Shown piece after piece: positions 9,241 to 17,052 of a DNA stretch of 64,000 nt; positions within the stretch are counted from its first letter, which is position 1; every line of letters begins with the position of its first letter. A program made the position numbers and the translations under genes. Below the pieces are notes generated by a model, which was given only the letters and a program-made list of their open reading frames with translations, was not told the origin of the DNA and did not search any database. This DNA is from CAWDMN01 sp963803155 (lineage in GTDB: Bacteria; Acidobacteriota; Terriglobia; Versatilivoradales; Versatilivoraceae): positions 33,822 through 97,821 of the forward strand of contig CAWDMN010000026.1 of the NCBI GenBank assembly GCA_963803155.1, given 5' to 3'.

Positions 9241-9744
9241 GATCCCTTATCCTTCATCCCTCATCCTTCATCCCTCATCCCTCATCCTTCATCCCTCATC
9301 CTTCATCCTTCATCCCTCATCCCTCATCCCTCATCCTTCATCCCTCATCCCTCATCCTTCATCCTTCATCCCTCATCCTTCATCCTTCATCCCTCATCCT
9401 TGATCCCTCATCCTTCATCCCTCATCCTTCATCCTTCATCCCTCATCCTTCATCCTTCATCCCTCATCCTTCATCCCTCATCCCTCATCCCTCATCCTTC
9501 ATCCCTCATCCTTGATCCCTCATCCTTCATCCCTCATCCTTCATCCCTCATCCTTCATCCCTCATCCTTCATCCCTCATCCTTCATCCCTCATCCTTCAT
9601 CCCTCATCCCTCATCCCTCATCCTTCATCCCTCATCCCTCATCCTTCATCCCTCATCCTTCATCCCTCATCCTTCATCCCTCATCCTTCATCCTTCATCC
9701 CTCATCCTTCATCCCTCATCCTTCATCCCTCATCCTTCATCCCT
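9241..9744. repeat. 72-unit heptanucleotide array, consensus CATCCYT
   Basis: From 9241 to 9744 the sequence is an unbroken run of 7-bp units: 504 bp, exactly 72 units with no phase change. Nearly all are CATCCCT or CATCCTT; the first two are GATCCCT and TATCCTT, and a few internal units begin with G. On the minus strand, the sense of the flanking genes, the unit is ARGGATG. Each unit then carries a ribosome-site-like ARGG and an overlapping ATGA stop/start, with each ARGG 7 bases from the second ATG downstream. The array abuts the stop codon of the membrane spermidine synthase gene. In form it resembles the heptameric STRR repeats of cyanobacteria, with a different sequence. Confidence 0.97.
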
Positions 9745-11241
9745 TCATTGTGTCACCTGGTGCCATTCCGATTCGTAATACTGCACCAATACCTGATTGT
9801 TGAGACGATTAATCTCAGCCTCAACGGGCAGCATATCTTGGGGGAATTTAAAGAGCATTCCCGCCGTTTCCACATTCAGAAATCTCAGGCCGGGAAGATA
9901 ACGTTCGGGCCGTTCGTAGGGGTGGCGGGAAGCCAGCACAAAACCCCACTCACCGAAAGATGGCACATAGGCATGATAAGGGGTGGCGCGCAGGCCGACG
10001 CTCTCGATAGTCTTGACGATGCACCAGTACGATTGGCGCGCAAAGAGCGGCGAAGTGCTTTGAACCGCGGCTAATCCATTTTCAGAAAGGTGCTTGGCCA
10101 ACAACCGATAAAACGCGGAAGTATAAAGTTTTCCCAGGGAATGGTTGGTGGGGTCGGGGAAATCAATCACCGCAAAATCAAAAAAGTCGGAATTCTGTTC
10201 CAACCAGATAAAAGCATCCGCGTTGATGATCTTCACCTTGGGTGAATTCAAGGCATTCTCATTCAACCGGGTCAGAATGGCATTTGTCTGGAAAAGCCGC
10301 GTCATTTCAGGATCAAGGTCCACCAGCGTGATTGTCTCGACAGCTGGGTAACGCAGGATTTCCCGCACGGCCAAACCATCCCCACCCCCCAAGACCAGGA
10401 CACGGCGCGGGGTGGGGAGCGACTGCAAGCCGGGATGAACCAGCGCTTCGTGATATCGGTACTCGTCACGAGAGCTAAATTGCAGATGACTGCTCAAGAA
10501 AAGGCGAAGATCATCTTTCCAGCGAGTGAGGATGATCCGCTGATAGGGAGAACTTTTGGCGAAAACAATCTCGTCCGCATAGAGCCCTTCCTCCGCAAAA
10601 GTGGTGATCGCATCGGCTTTTGCCATCCCCGTTCCCAGCAAAAGGATCACCAGCCCGCATTGGGCTTGAAGCCAGCGGTAGTGCGGAAAATGGCTCCGGA
10701 AAAGCCAGAGCGTGGCCGTGGCCACGAGGGCATTTAACAATCCGAACATAAGGCTGGTCCGGACTAGTCCCAGTCTGGGCGCCAGCAGGACAGGAAACAG
10801 GATGGAAGCGATCAACGCCCCCAGATAATCAAAGGTCAGCACCTGGGCCACCAACTCCGCGAACTGCAGCTTCTCCCGCAGAATCCTTAATAAGAGCGGG
10901 ATTTCCAGGCCCACCAAAATCCCTATGATCACTACGAAAAAAAACAGAACCAGCCGCAAGGCTCCGATCTGCGAAAAAATCAAAAAGGAAATGACCGCCG
11001 AATAGCCGCCGATCAAACCCACCAGCAATTCGATCCGGATGAATTTGGCAATCAATCCCCGCGCAATGTAACGGGAGAGAAAAGAACCCACTCCCATCGA
11101 AAAGAGGTAAGTCCCGATCACCAATGAGAACTGAGTAACCGAATCACCCAACAAATAGCTGGCTAATGTGCCCGCAATCAACTCATAGACTAACCCGCAA
11201 GAGGCGATGATAAAAACCGAGATTAACAACGCATAAGTCAT
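9745..11241 (-). CDS. Membrane-embedded spermidine synthase-like aminopropyltransferase
   Basis: A 498-residue protein with about six or seven hydrophobic segments in the first ~205 residues, followed by a spermidine-synthase Rossmann domain. Landmarks are the decarboxylated-AdoMet-binding motif VLVLGGGDGLAVREI, the acidic strand ITLVDLDPEM and the catalytic-region strand VIDFPDPTN. SpeE enzymes move an aminopropyl group from decarboxylated AdoMet to a diamine; the membrane-fused class is known but poorly characterised. The stop codon TGA sits exactly at the edge of the heptamer array. The neighbouring SpeD-like gene could supply the aminopropyl donor. Confidence 0.88.
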   Translation of the reverse strand: MTYALLISVFIIASCGLVYELIAGTLASYLLGDSVTQFSLVIGTYLFSMGVGSFLSRYIARGLIAKFIRIELLVGLIGGYSAVISFLIFSQIGALRLVLFFFVVIIGILVGLEIPLLLRILREKLQFAELVAQVLTFDYLGALIASILFPVLLAPRLGLVRTSLMFGLLNALVATATLWLFRSHFPHYRWLQAQCGLVILLLGTGMAKADAITTFAEEGLYADEIVFAKSSPYQRIILTRWKDDLRLFLSSHLQFSSRDEYRYHEALVHPGLQSLPTPRRVLVLGGGDGLAVREILRYPAVETITLVDLDPEMTRLFQTNAILTRLNENALNSPKVKIINADAFIWLEQNSDFFDFAVIDFPDPTNHSLGKLYTSAFYRLLAKHLSENGLAAVQSTSPLFARQSYWCIVKTIESVGLRATPYHAYVPSFGEWGFVLASRHPYERPERYLPGLRFLNVETAGMLFKFPQDMLPVEAEINRLNNQVLVQYYESEWHQVTQ

Positions 11242-11474
11242 ACCAGAGCCATTTCATTGTGCGCCAAACACCTAGAACAGAAAAGACCATCTCGCGATAA
11301 GCCAAGTGCTTTTTTTCTTTGCTGTTCCTCGATCCGCACAAATTGATAAAATTGAGTAGAACGTGGGTCGCATCTATGTGGAGAGCATCATACTTTTGGA
11401 TTTCCACATCCATGGCCAGGCACATTACCCGCTGAGGCGCCGACGCATCCTGAGCAGGGACATATTGTGGCATT

Positions 11475-11538
11475 GAGGGGAGACTCCGAATGGTTCGTCA
11501 TTTCCATGGATCCCCGAAGCCGATGACGAAGTCCCCTC
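11475..11538. repeat. Palindromic intergenic element between DUF350 and speE
   Basis: An inverted repeat with outer arms GAGGGG/CCCCTC and inner arms TTCGTCAT (11494-11501) and ATGACGAA (11523-11530). It could fold into a hairpin in the mRNA between the DUF350 gene and the membrane spermidine synthase gene. The rest of the 317-bp gap shows no gene I can support. Confidence 0.6.
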
Positions 11539-11558
11539 CAGGCGGGATGAGTTGAAGA

Positions 11559-11765
11559 TTAATGAATGGCGGCCGCAATGATTACGCAAATGCCCAGCGC
11601 AATGCTCCCCACCAGGATTCCCAAGGCGACGTTCTTTTCTTCAACGATCTCCTTCCATAAATGATAGGGGGTCAGCAGATCGATGATGATGAAACAAACC
11701 CAGAAAATTACTACTCCGATAATAGAGTAGAGAAGCGAACTCAAAAGCACATCCAGCTTGATCAT
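11559..11765 (-). CDS. Half-size DUF350 family membrane protein
   Basis: A 68-residue protein with two hydrophobic segments. The C-terminal signature NVALGILVGSIALGICVIIAAAI is typical of DUF350 (the YjfL family). Usual DUF350 proteins are about 130 residues with four segments, so this is a single-unit version that might pair with itself. The ATG has a strong GGGAGGT site. DUF350 genes are recurrently found beside PspA, SPFH, DUF4178, SpeD and spermidine-synthase genes in membrane-stress gene sets, matching this neighbourhood. Molecular function is unknown. Confidence 0.85.
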   Translation of the reverse strand: MIKLDVLLSSLLYSIIGVVIFWVCFIIIDLLTPYHLWKEIVEEKNVALGILVGSIALGICVIIAAAIH

Positions 11766-11780
11766 GGCACCTCCCTTGAA

Positions 11781-11893
11781 AATAGCGTGGCTGGAGGCGG
11801 GGTGCTCTCACCCCGCCTGAGTTTGCCAAGCGCGCTGAGTCGGCCTGATGGCAGGCCGCCTCCATTTTCCCCTCTTCATTGTCTTGCCGTGCC
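11781..11893. repeat. Dispersed ~113-bp palindromic repeat, copy A
   Basis: Starts AATAGCGTGGCTGGAGGCGG and contains a CACCCCGCCT arm and a GGCAGGCCGCCTCCA arm, so it folds back on itself. A second copy lies at 39282-39395 in the same orientation with the same arm order. It sits just upstream of the DUF350 ribosome site. No ORF is conserved between copies, which suggests a non-autonomous repeat. Confidence 0.85.
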
Positions 11894-12013
11894 AGCTATG
11901 CCGACATCCTCAGATTGTTATGGAAACGGCGCCATTCCGATGCCTTGAAGAATGAAAAAACTGTTTTGCCTCTACTTAGAGAATCTCCATTGCATCGCTG
12001 AACCTGCCGACCT

Positions 12014-12048
12014 GACCACTGACCACTGATCACTAACCACTGACCACT
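12014..12048. repeat. Heptamer repeat (RAYCRCT family) at a stop codon
   Basis: Five in-phase units: GACCACT, GACCACT, GATCACT, AACCACT, GACCACT. The last unit supplies part of the TAG stop of the small secreted-protein gene on the minus strand. Relative to that gene the orientation is opposite to the two copies that precede start codons. Confidence 0.85.
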
Positions 12049-12220
12049 ATTTATGAAAATACCTGTAGTGGTAAAAACTGCGATAGCTGCCCGGATTGTT
12101 ACGGATGGATTTGGGCACACCCTTCATTTCGTCATAGCTGGTCATGCTCCAACCGCGGTACTGCGCAATCCCAGATAGGCTCAACAATCCCAATCCAAAG
12201 ATTAGATAAAACTTCTGCAT
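12047..12220 (-). CDS. Small secreted protein (57 aa) inside the polyamine cluster
   Basis: Read directly from the minus strand: MQKFYLIFGLGLLSLSGIAQ begins a clear signal peptide, followed by a short Tyr/Arg-rich mature part (SYDEMKGVP, SYRSFYHYRYF). A GGAAGGA ribosome site lies 8 bases before the ATG. The codons are uninterrupted and the gene fills the gap between DUF4178 and DUF350. The mature peptide of about 37 residues is basic and aromatic-rich, as expected for a periplasmic or envelope-associated peptide. I recognise no family. Confidence 0.7.
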   Translation of the reverse strand: MQKFYLIFGLGLLSLSGIAQYRGWSMTSYDEMKGVPKSIRNNPGSYRSFYHYRYFHK

Positions 12221-12362
12221 AAAATCCTTCCAATCAAGCTAGGTTCAAACCTGACTGTTGGTCCCTTAGCGGACGGATACCACCTGCGCGCCGCTCAGTC
12301 GGCGCTTTCGACGGGGGCGACGAACCCTCAAACGCCCTGCCATTCGGGGGCCCGCCTTTGGC

Positions 12363-13754
12363 TCAGTCATCATCCGAAGACGAGGAAGAACTCGTTATCA
12401 AGGGATGATCGCTTTCGGCCCAGCGGGCCATCTCAAAACGGCGTCCCCTAAGCCACTGCCAAATAGGGATGATCGCCAGCAATCCCATAGTAATAAACAT
12501 GAAGGACCAGCGCGGCACATCCCGAAATATGGTGATGTGGTAATAGGCCACAGCACTCTCCGAATCCGGTTCGATGCGCAAATAATAGCGTCCCGGTGGA
12601 ATCGCAAGCAGTATCACCTCATCGGAATGACTTCCCTCCGACCAGGACTCTCCACCATCCACGCCATGATAAAAGCTGATCTCCCGGCCGAAGTCATAGG
12701 CATTGCCCGTCTCTTCGTTGATCAGCGCCATGCTCAGATAAATCCAATTGTTTTCTACATCTGCTTTGCTTCGGATCACAATATTGGAGGTGTGAGAGGG
12801 AACGTCAAACACATCCGTCACAAAGGATTTTTCCGCCGAAGCCCGTTCAAAGCGAAAATCATTTTCATAAATCTTCTGGTTGCGGGCCAAGACGGCCAGA
12901 AAGATCTGCAGTACGAGAGCCGCCAGCCAAAAGACCACCAATAGTTTCATCAGAGGAGTGCTGGCATTTCGAAGGGGAGAAGGCTGATTTCCCGCCACCC
13001 CGATCTTGGCGGGAGGAGAGGTTTTTAATTGAAACCCCTGCCACAGGGCTTCTGGCTCTATATACTCGCCAACTGACCAGCTGACCTCGGCTTCCGAAGT
13101 CTCCCGGCTGATGATAAGAGGCGGCGCAATGAAATCGTCCACTTGAGCCGTTTCGCCTACCTGAACCCGCCAGTAAAACTCACCCAAGACGTAGCTGACC
13201 TCGGCGCTGGCGGATTGGAAATGCAAAAAGTCGGTCCCGAGATAATTGACTCCCTGCCGTCCTCTGATTGTAATGGAACGGGGAATGTTGGTGGTGGTTT
13301 TTACGAAATTCCAGTGCCCGTTATATTCCGTCAGCCAGCGAAAACCCTTGTAAGGATTGAAGAGCAGGTACTCGCTCCATTCGTAGGGCACCGAATCCAC
13401 TTCAATCCGCCGCCGCAAATATCCAATCAGCTCGAAGGTTTCACCTCGAATTTTTCCCCGGGCACCCAGGGGAATCAGAGGCTCGTGTTTGACCTTGGCT
13501 TGAAAAGTGGAAAGAATGCGGAAATTTTCATCGGTCAAATCAATGATGGAACCACAGGAGCCACAGGCAATGGATTCCGTCTGAGCCATTCCTCTCACGG
13601 CCAATGGGGAGCCGCAGCCGGGGCAATGCAGAGTCTTTACCTTTGGCCCCGAAGCAGATGGAGCCGCTGGAGTTGGAGGAGCGGAAGAATTGGGCAATGC
13701 AGGCTCCGCGCCGCTGTTGGTTTGATCGTTCGTCGGTTCCGGATTACCATCCAT
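12363..13754 (-). CDS. Zinc-ribbon DUF4178 membrane protein (second of pair)
   Basis: A 463-residue protein. A Pro/Ala-rich N-terminus leads to a zinc ribbon (CPGCGSPL near 45, CGSCGSIIDL near 67), then the DUF4178 beta-rich domain (GARGKIRGETFELIGYL, WSEYLLFNPYKGFRWL). Two membrane segments follow (LLVVFWLAALVLQIFLAV and FMFITMGLLAIIPIW) with an extracytoplasmic stretch between them. It ends in a low-complexity SSSSSSDDD tail. It overlaps the upstream DUF4178 gene by 11 bp, so the two are translationally coupled. DUF4178 proteins commonly sit beside DUF350, SpeD and spermidine synthase; their role is undefined. Confidence 0.85.
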   Translation of the reverse strand: MDGNPEPTNDQTNSGAEPALPNSSAPPTPAAPSASGPKVKTLHCPGCGSPLAVRGMAQTESIACGSCGSIIDLTDENFRILSTFQAKVKHEPLIPLGARGKIRGETFELIGYLRRRIEVDSVPYEWSEYLLFNPYKGFRWLTEYNGHWNFVKTTTNIPRSITIRGRQGVNYLGTDFLHFQSASAEVSYVLGEFYWRVQVGETAQVDDFIAPPLIISRETSEAEVSWSVGEYIEPEALWQGFQLKTSPPAKIGVAGNQPSPLRNASTPLMKLLVVFWLAALVLQIFLAVLARNQKIYENDFRFERASAEKSFVTDVFDVPSHTSNIVIRSKADVENNWIYLSMALINEETGNAYDFGREISFYHGVDGGESWSEGSHSDEVILLAIPPGRYYLRIEPDSESAVAYYHITIFRDVPRWSFMFITMGLLAIIPIWQWLRGRRFEMARWAESDHPLITSSSSSSDDD

Positions 13755-14373
13755 CGAATTCCCTCAACCCGTTAAGGTGAAGTTGCTCAAATTCCACATA
13801 TTCCCCCAAAAAAACCAAAGGGGATTCTTCACTGTAGTCCAGCGTGGCAAACCGGTTGGATCCGCCGGAGAGATCCACGACCGGCGCTTCATACCCGGCT
13901 CCCACCCGGAAAGGGAGTTCCCCTTCACCAGCCACGCAATAGGCTGAATCAATGTTAGTGATGGAATATTCGTTTCCGTTGATAGCAATTTTCCGCCCCA
14001 CGCGGAGTTCCGCAAAGGAAGGAATCGACTCCTTCACTTCCGTCAGAAAGGAGACCATATAATTCCCTTGGGCCTCCCCTAACCAGCCGGAACGCATGTC
14101 ATCAAAAAGCAAATGCCACTCATTCCAAAAACCGGCCCCAAACTTCAACTGAATGCGCCCTACGGCCGCAAAGTGAATATTCCGGTATTTCCCCTCCGCG
14201 CGCAGTTGCATCGGCGAGCCATCTTCCTGGAGTTCCGCCATCCGGCCTACATTTTCCAGGTTCAAATCATGGCGAACCAGCGTGGACCGGCAAAATTCAC
14301 AAATCGCCATGATGGAGGCCGCGGATTGAAAAACCACTCTAGCGCCGCAGGACGGGCAATTTGTCGCATACAT
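13744..14373 (-). CDS. Zinc-ribbon DUF4178 protein (first of pair)
   Basis: About 209 residues from the ATG at 14373 (MYATNCPSCGA). A longer frame reaches 14451 but would overlap speD by 113 bp, so the shorter start is preferred although its ribosome site (GCGGAA) is weak. It has a zinc ribbon CPSCG...CEFCRSTL (residues 6-32), then one DUF4178 domain with the WNEWHLLFDDMRSGWLGEAQG segment. There is no membrane segment. It overlaps speD by 35 bp and the next DUF4178 gene by 11 bp, which suggests tight co-expression. The ribbons may act as protein-interaction modules. Confidence 0.85.
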   Translation of the reverse strand: MYATNCPSCGARVVFQSAASIMAICEFCRSTLVRHDLNLENVGRMAELQEDGSPMQLRAEGKYRNIHFAAVGRIQLKFGAGFWNEWHLLFDDMRSGWLGEAQGNYMVSFLTEVKESIPSFAELRVGRKIAINGNEYSITNIDSAYCVAGEGELPFRVGAGYEAPVVDLSGGSNRFATLDYSEESPLVFLGEYVEFEQLHLNGLREFDGW

Positions 14374-14710
14374 AATTCCGCTCACATTCTTCGACGTGAA
14401 TCCGCCGGGCGCCCAACCGATCCGCCAAGAGCCCTTGCCAGTTTGGCACACTCCGACGCCGGCAACAAAAAAGATTCAGACAAGCCGATTGATATTCCGG
14501 GAAGGTATGAATCGTCAAGTGCGATTCCTGCAAAAGCAGAAGCCCCGTCAAGCCCCCCGTATGAGGGAACTGGCGCCAGAGGGCTTCCCCTACCGGCCTC
14601 AAATGCAGGTCGGCAACCAGAAATTGAAAGAGATCCTTTAAAGCGGACGAATCTCTCAGCCGCTTGGGATCACACTCATAGGCTTCAACCAACCACTCAA
14701 TGCCGCCCAA
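14339..14710 (-). CDS. speD: S-adenosylmethionine decarboxylase proenzyme-like (SpeD/SpeH)
   Basis: A 123-residue protein of the prokaryotic pyruvoyl-enzyme family that decarboxylates AdoMet to supply aminopropyl groups. The self-cleavage site is present as ESHLTIHTFPEY: the Ser becomes the pyruvoyl group, the processing His is 5 residues later and the catalytic Cys 20 residues later. Two family positions differ: IDLFTC is LNLFCC here (Asp to Asn), and the N-terminal GxHLxxxxYxCD motif reads GIEWLVEAYECD, losing a His. SpeD relatives with changed pockets are known to act on ornithine or arginine, so AdoMet specificity is likely but not certain. Confidence 0.82.
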   Translation of the reverse strand: MGGIEWLVEAYECDPKRLRDSSALKDLFQFLVADLHLRPVGEALWRQFPHTGGLTGLLLLQESHLTIHTFPEYQSACLNLFCCRRRSVPNWQGLLADRLGARRIHVEECERNYVCDKLPVLRR

Positions 14711-14756
14711 AGGGAGCCTCCGGAAAAGGCGCTAAATGTAAGACTTATGTAATTTG

Positions 14757-15004
14757 TACCACGAAGATCACGAAGCGCACGAAGATGTTCGAATTACGAA
14801 GTATCAATATTTCCTATTCCAAGATTTATCCTGGGTAATTCTCCATCATACCCATCGATTCCAACCATTAGATCCATTTGGTGGTTTTATCGCACAATGG
14901 AAATTGCCCGAAAGATCTAAAATCTTTATTTATTATTTCAGGCAGTTTTACCCAGCGAAAGCCATAAAGACTCTCAATATTTTTCTTCGTGCTCTTCGTG
15001 GTTA
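14757..15004. repeat. Inverted repeat pair built on ACCACGAAG units
   Basis: The left arm (14757-14786) has three 9-bp units of ACGAAGNNN type after TACC; the right arm (14983-15004) reads TTCTTCGTGCTCTTCGTGG, its near reverse complement with one unit fewer. The ~200 bp between is AT-rich and has no convincing gene. It fills the 320-bp gap between the SPFH gene and speD. A related pair (ACCACTGAG arms) is at 44335-44470. Confidence 0.7.
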
Positions 15005-15030
15005 TATTTTTGAGTCAGCAAAAGTATCAC

Positions 15031-16032
15031 TCAGACCAACTTCTTCAATAGCTCGGCTTTCTTGGCTTCGAATTCTTCCTTGGTCAATATGCCTTTGACT
15101 GTCAGCTCATGCAATTTTTCCAAGGTGGCCGTTACGTCAGCGGCAACATCCGTAGCCGCTTGGGGAGGCTGCATGGCTCCAGACATACTCGCCGCCATGG
15201 TTTGACCAATCGATAATCCCGCCCCAAGGCCGACTCCAATTCCAGCTCCGCCTCCTTCGTTGGCCGCGGCAATGGGAATGCTTTGGGCCGTCTGATATTG
15301 TGTATAACGCCCCATGTCGCCGATCAATCCCATGCCGATCCTTTGATCGAGGATCTTCTGCAATTCATCCGGCATGGAAACATTCTGAACTTGGAGAGTG
15401 TCGAGGGCGAGCCCCAACCTCTTGAATTCCGGGGCCATCTTTTCCTTGATCTTCTGACCCAGCTCATCCTGGTTGGCCGCCATATCGAGAAATGGAATGG
15501 AGGAAGAGGCGAACAAGTCAGTAATCGAAGAAATAATGGTGTTCCGAAGCTGCCCTTCCAGATCAGTAACCGTGTAGAGGTCTCGCGTGCCGCTGATCTG
15601 CGTATAGAAAGCCCGCGGATCTTCAATCTTATAGGAGTAAATCCCAAAGGCCCGCAACCGGACCGCGCCGAATTCCTTGTCCCGGATGGTAATCGGATTG
15701 GCCGTCCCCCATTTCTGGTTCAACTGCAGCCGGGTGCTGAAAAAGTACACGTCCGATTTGAAAGGGGATTGGAACATCTTGTCCCAATTCATCAGGTTGG
15801 TCAAAAGGGGCAGAGTCTGTGTGGTTAGCTTATAAAGCCCGGGGCCAAAAACGTCGGCTATGAGGCCCTCGTTGACGAAAATGGACATTTGTGAATCCCT
15901 GACCGTAAGCTGGCCCCCATATTGAATTTCGAAATCCTGCATGGGGTAGCGATAGGCCAGCACTCCATCCGTTTCTTCCACCCAATGGATGACATCAATA
16001 AATTGTTTCTTCAAGAAATCTTTCAGTCCCAT
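15031..16032 (-). CDS. SPFH/Band-7 domain protein with C-terminal SHOCT domain
   Basis: A 333-residue protein of the YdjI-like SPFH group. The N-terminus MGLKDFLKKQFIDVIHW and the segments VRDSQMSIFVNEG and GPGLYKLTTQTLPLL are typical. The SPFH core runs to about residue 225. A Gly/Ala-rich linker (GGGAGIGVGLGAG) follows, then a SHOCT domain (LEKLHELTVKGILTKEEFEAKKAELL). The protein probably assembles at the inner face of the membrane as a scaffold. It heads the SpeD-DUF4178-DUF350-SpeE set; SPFH-SHOCT genes recur with these partners and with PspA in envelope-stress systems. Start ATG at 16032 with a GGGAGGAGATAA site. Confidence 0.9.
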   Translation of the reverse strand: MGLKDFLKKQFIDVIHWVEETDGVLAYRYPMQDFEIQYGGQLTVRDSQMSIFVNEGLIADVFGPGLYKLTTQTLPLLTNLMNWDKMFQSPFKSDVYFFSTRLQLNQKWGTANPITIRDKEFGAVRLRAFGIYSYKIEDPRAFYTQISGTRDLYTVTDLEGQLRNTIISSITDLFASSSIPFLDMAANQDELGQKIKEKMAPEFKRLGLALDTLQVQNVSMPDELQKILDQRIGMGLIGDMGRYTQYQTAQSIPIAAANEGGGAGIGVGLGAGLSIGQTMAASMSGAMQPPQAATDVAADVTATLEKLHELTVKGILTKEEFEAKKAELLKKLV

Positions 16033-16489
16033 TTATCTCCTCCCTGCCGTGGAATTTGCCGATCGAAAAGGCATTCCTTGCTTTGGATTGGTGGAATGGA
16101 CCTCAAAACCCGTTGTTTTCTTTCTGCCTGCACTATACTCGATTTCCCCAAAGATGCAAAGCCGGAAGGTACACGCTTCCTCTGCGGTATCCCACCGGTT
16201 TCGACAACTTTCTGTTTAGAGAGTACGCAAGACTTTCTTAATTGTTGCATGGATATTTAGGCTTACGAAAGCGTCGTTTCAGCCTTGCTCATTCTCCAAA
16301 ATTCAAGGAGGCAAAATTCTTTTATTCCCCTGCAACAAGCGGGTAGGGTAATCATCAGGTGTGCCTCCATTGTCAAATCCTGGATTGCTCCACCCGTAGG
16401 CTCCAATAAACAATGGCAAAGTCCCGATAGAATGCGGACACTCTACTTGGTATAATATGGCTACAACGGGAGCATTTCGGAGGAATACC
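16033..16489. other. Intergenic region between divergent genes
   Basis: No gene is supported here. Short open frames of 60-112 codons exist on both strands but have no ribosome site, domain or consistent composition. A TATAAT hexamer at 16451-16456 could be a -10 element for the short plus-strand frame at 16490; I see no good -35. Confidence 0.5.
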
Positions 16490-16564
16490 ATGGCCGAAGG
16501 AACACTTCAGTCCGTGGCCGATGTGGTTCAAACCAATCGCACACTTCTGGCTTTTGTGGCATGA
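16490..16564 (+). CDS. Possible 24-residue leader peptide
   Basis: ATG at 16490 is preceded by a good CGGAGGAAT ribosome site 3 bases upstream and by TATAAT at 16451. It encodes MAEGTLQSVADVVQTNRTLL followed by AFVA and stops at TGA (16562). The PilZ gene begins 94 bp downstream. It may be a leader or regulatory peptide, or the broken N-terminus of a lost gene: after the TGA the frame continues hydrophobically (GVVLSQI). No family can be assigned. Confidence 0.35.
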   Translation: MAEGTLQSVADVVQTNRTLLAFVA

Positions 16565-16658
16565 GGCGTTGTTTTGAGTCAGATATATACGCGGCCAAAT
16601 AGAATTATTTTAAAGAAATGAATGGGCCATGGGCCTTTGACCTATCTGACAAGAGCGA

Positions 16659-17000
16659 TTGAAAATGACTTTTTTCGAAAGAAAGAAATTGCGGCGGCAG
16701 TCCCAGCGGGTGCTCTACAAAAAGCAAATCGAATACATTTTCGGCACGGAGGAATTCACTCGATTTGCGGAAAATCTGAGCACAAGTGGAATCTTTATCA
16801 AAACGCCAACCCCGCTTCCACCACACTCGAACTTGGTTATCCGCATTCCTCAAGAACATGGGGATGCGCTTCAATTGGAAGGAATCGTCAGACATAGCCG
16901 AGAGGGGCGCGGGATGGGCGTGCGTTTCTCCGCTCTCTCGCCTGAAGATCAGAAGAAGCTGGAAGAGATCATCAAACCCCGGTGGTGGGCCGAAGTTTGA
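16659..17000 (+). CDS. PilZ domain protein
   Basis: A 113-residue single-domain PilZ protein, a predicted cyclic-di-GMP effector. The first PilZ motif is RRQSQR near residue 12, and the second (D/N-x-S-x-x-G) is NLSTSGIFI near 41. Beta strands follow (LVIRIPQE, LEGIVRHSREGRGMGVRF), ending SPEDQKKLEEII. Single-domain PilZ proteins usually bind partner proteins in motility or secretion machinery. ATG at 16659 or 16665 could start it. Two other PilZ/receiver reading frames lie within 4 kb, and a truncated GGDEF protein near 61.3 kb could be a cyclic-di-GMP source. Confidence 0.85.
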   Translation: MKMTFFERKKLRRQSQRVLYKKQIEYIFGTEEFTRFAENLSTSGIFIKTPTPLPPHSNLVIRIPQEHGDALQLEGIVRHSREGRGMGVRFSALSPEDQKKLEEIIKPRWWAEV

Positions 17001-17052
17001 GATAAAATTCGAAATCGGAAAAGGCTTAGTCGCGGGAGGAAGCCAGTCGTTT

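Noticed and set aside
9241..9744. Possible CRISPR array
   Set aside because: The repeats are 7 bp with no spacers and no cas genes nearby, so this is a tandem repeat.
9238..10074. A 278-codon plus-strand frame rich in HPSSLIP/HPSSFIP repeats
   Set aside because: It is the heptamer array read through (7 is not a multiple of 3, so the frame stays open), and it runs antisense through the spermidine synthase gene.
11183..11473. A 96-codon minus-strand frame between DUF350 and speE
   Set aside because: It overlaps the start of speE in another frame and no domain is seen. The segment YDALHIDATHVLLNFI looks protein-like, so a small gene cannot be fully excluded.
12053..12177. Plus-strand frame MKIPVVVKTAIA after the heptamers
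   Set aside because: It is antisense to the small secreted-protein gene, which has the better ribosome site and signal peptide; the ATG after the repeat is coincidental.
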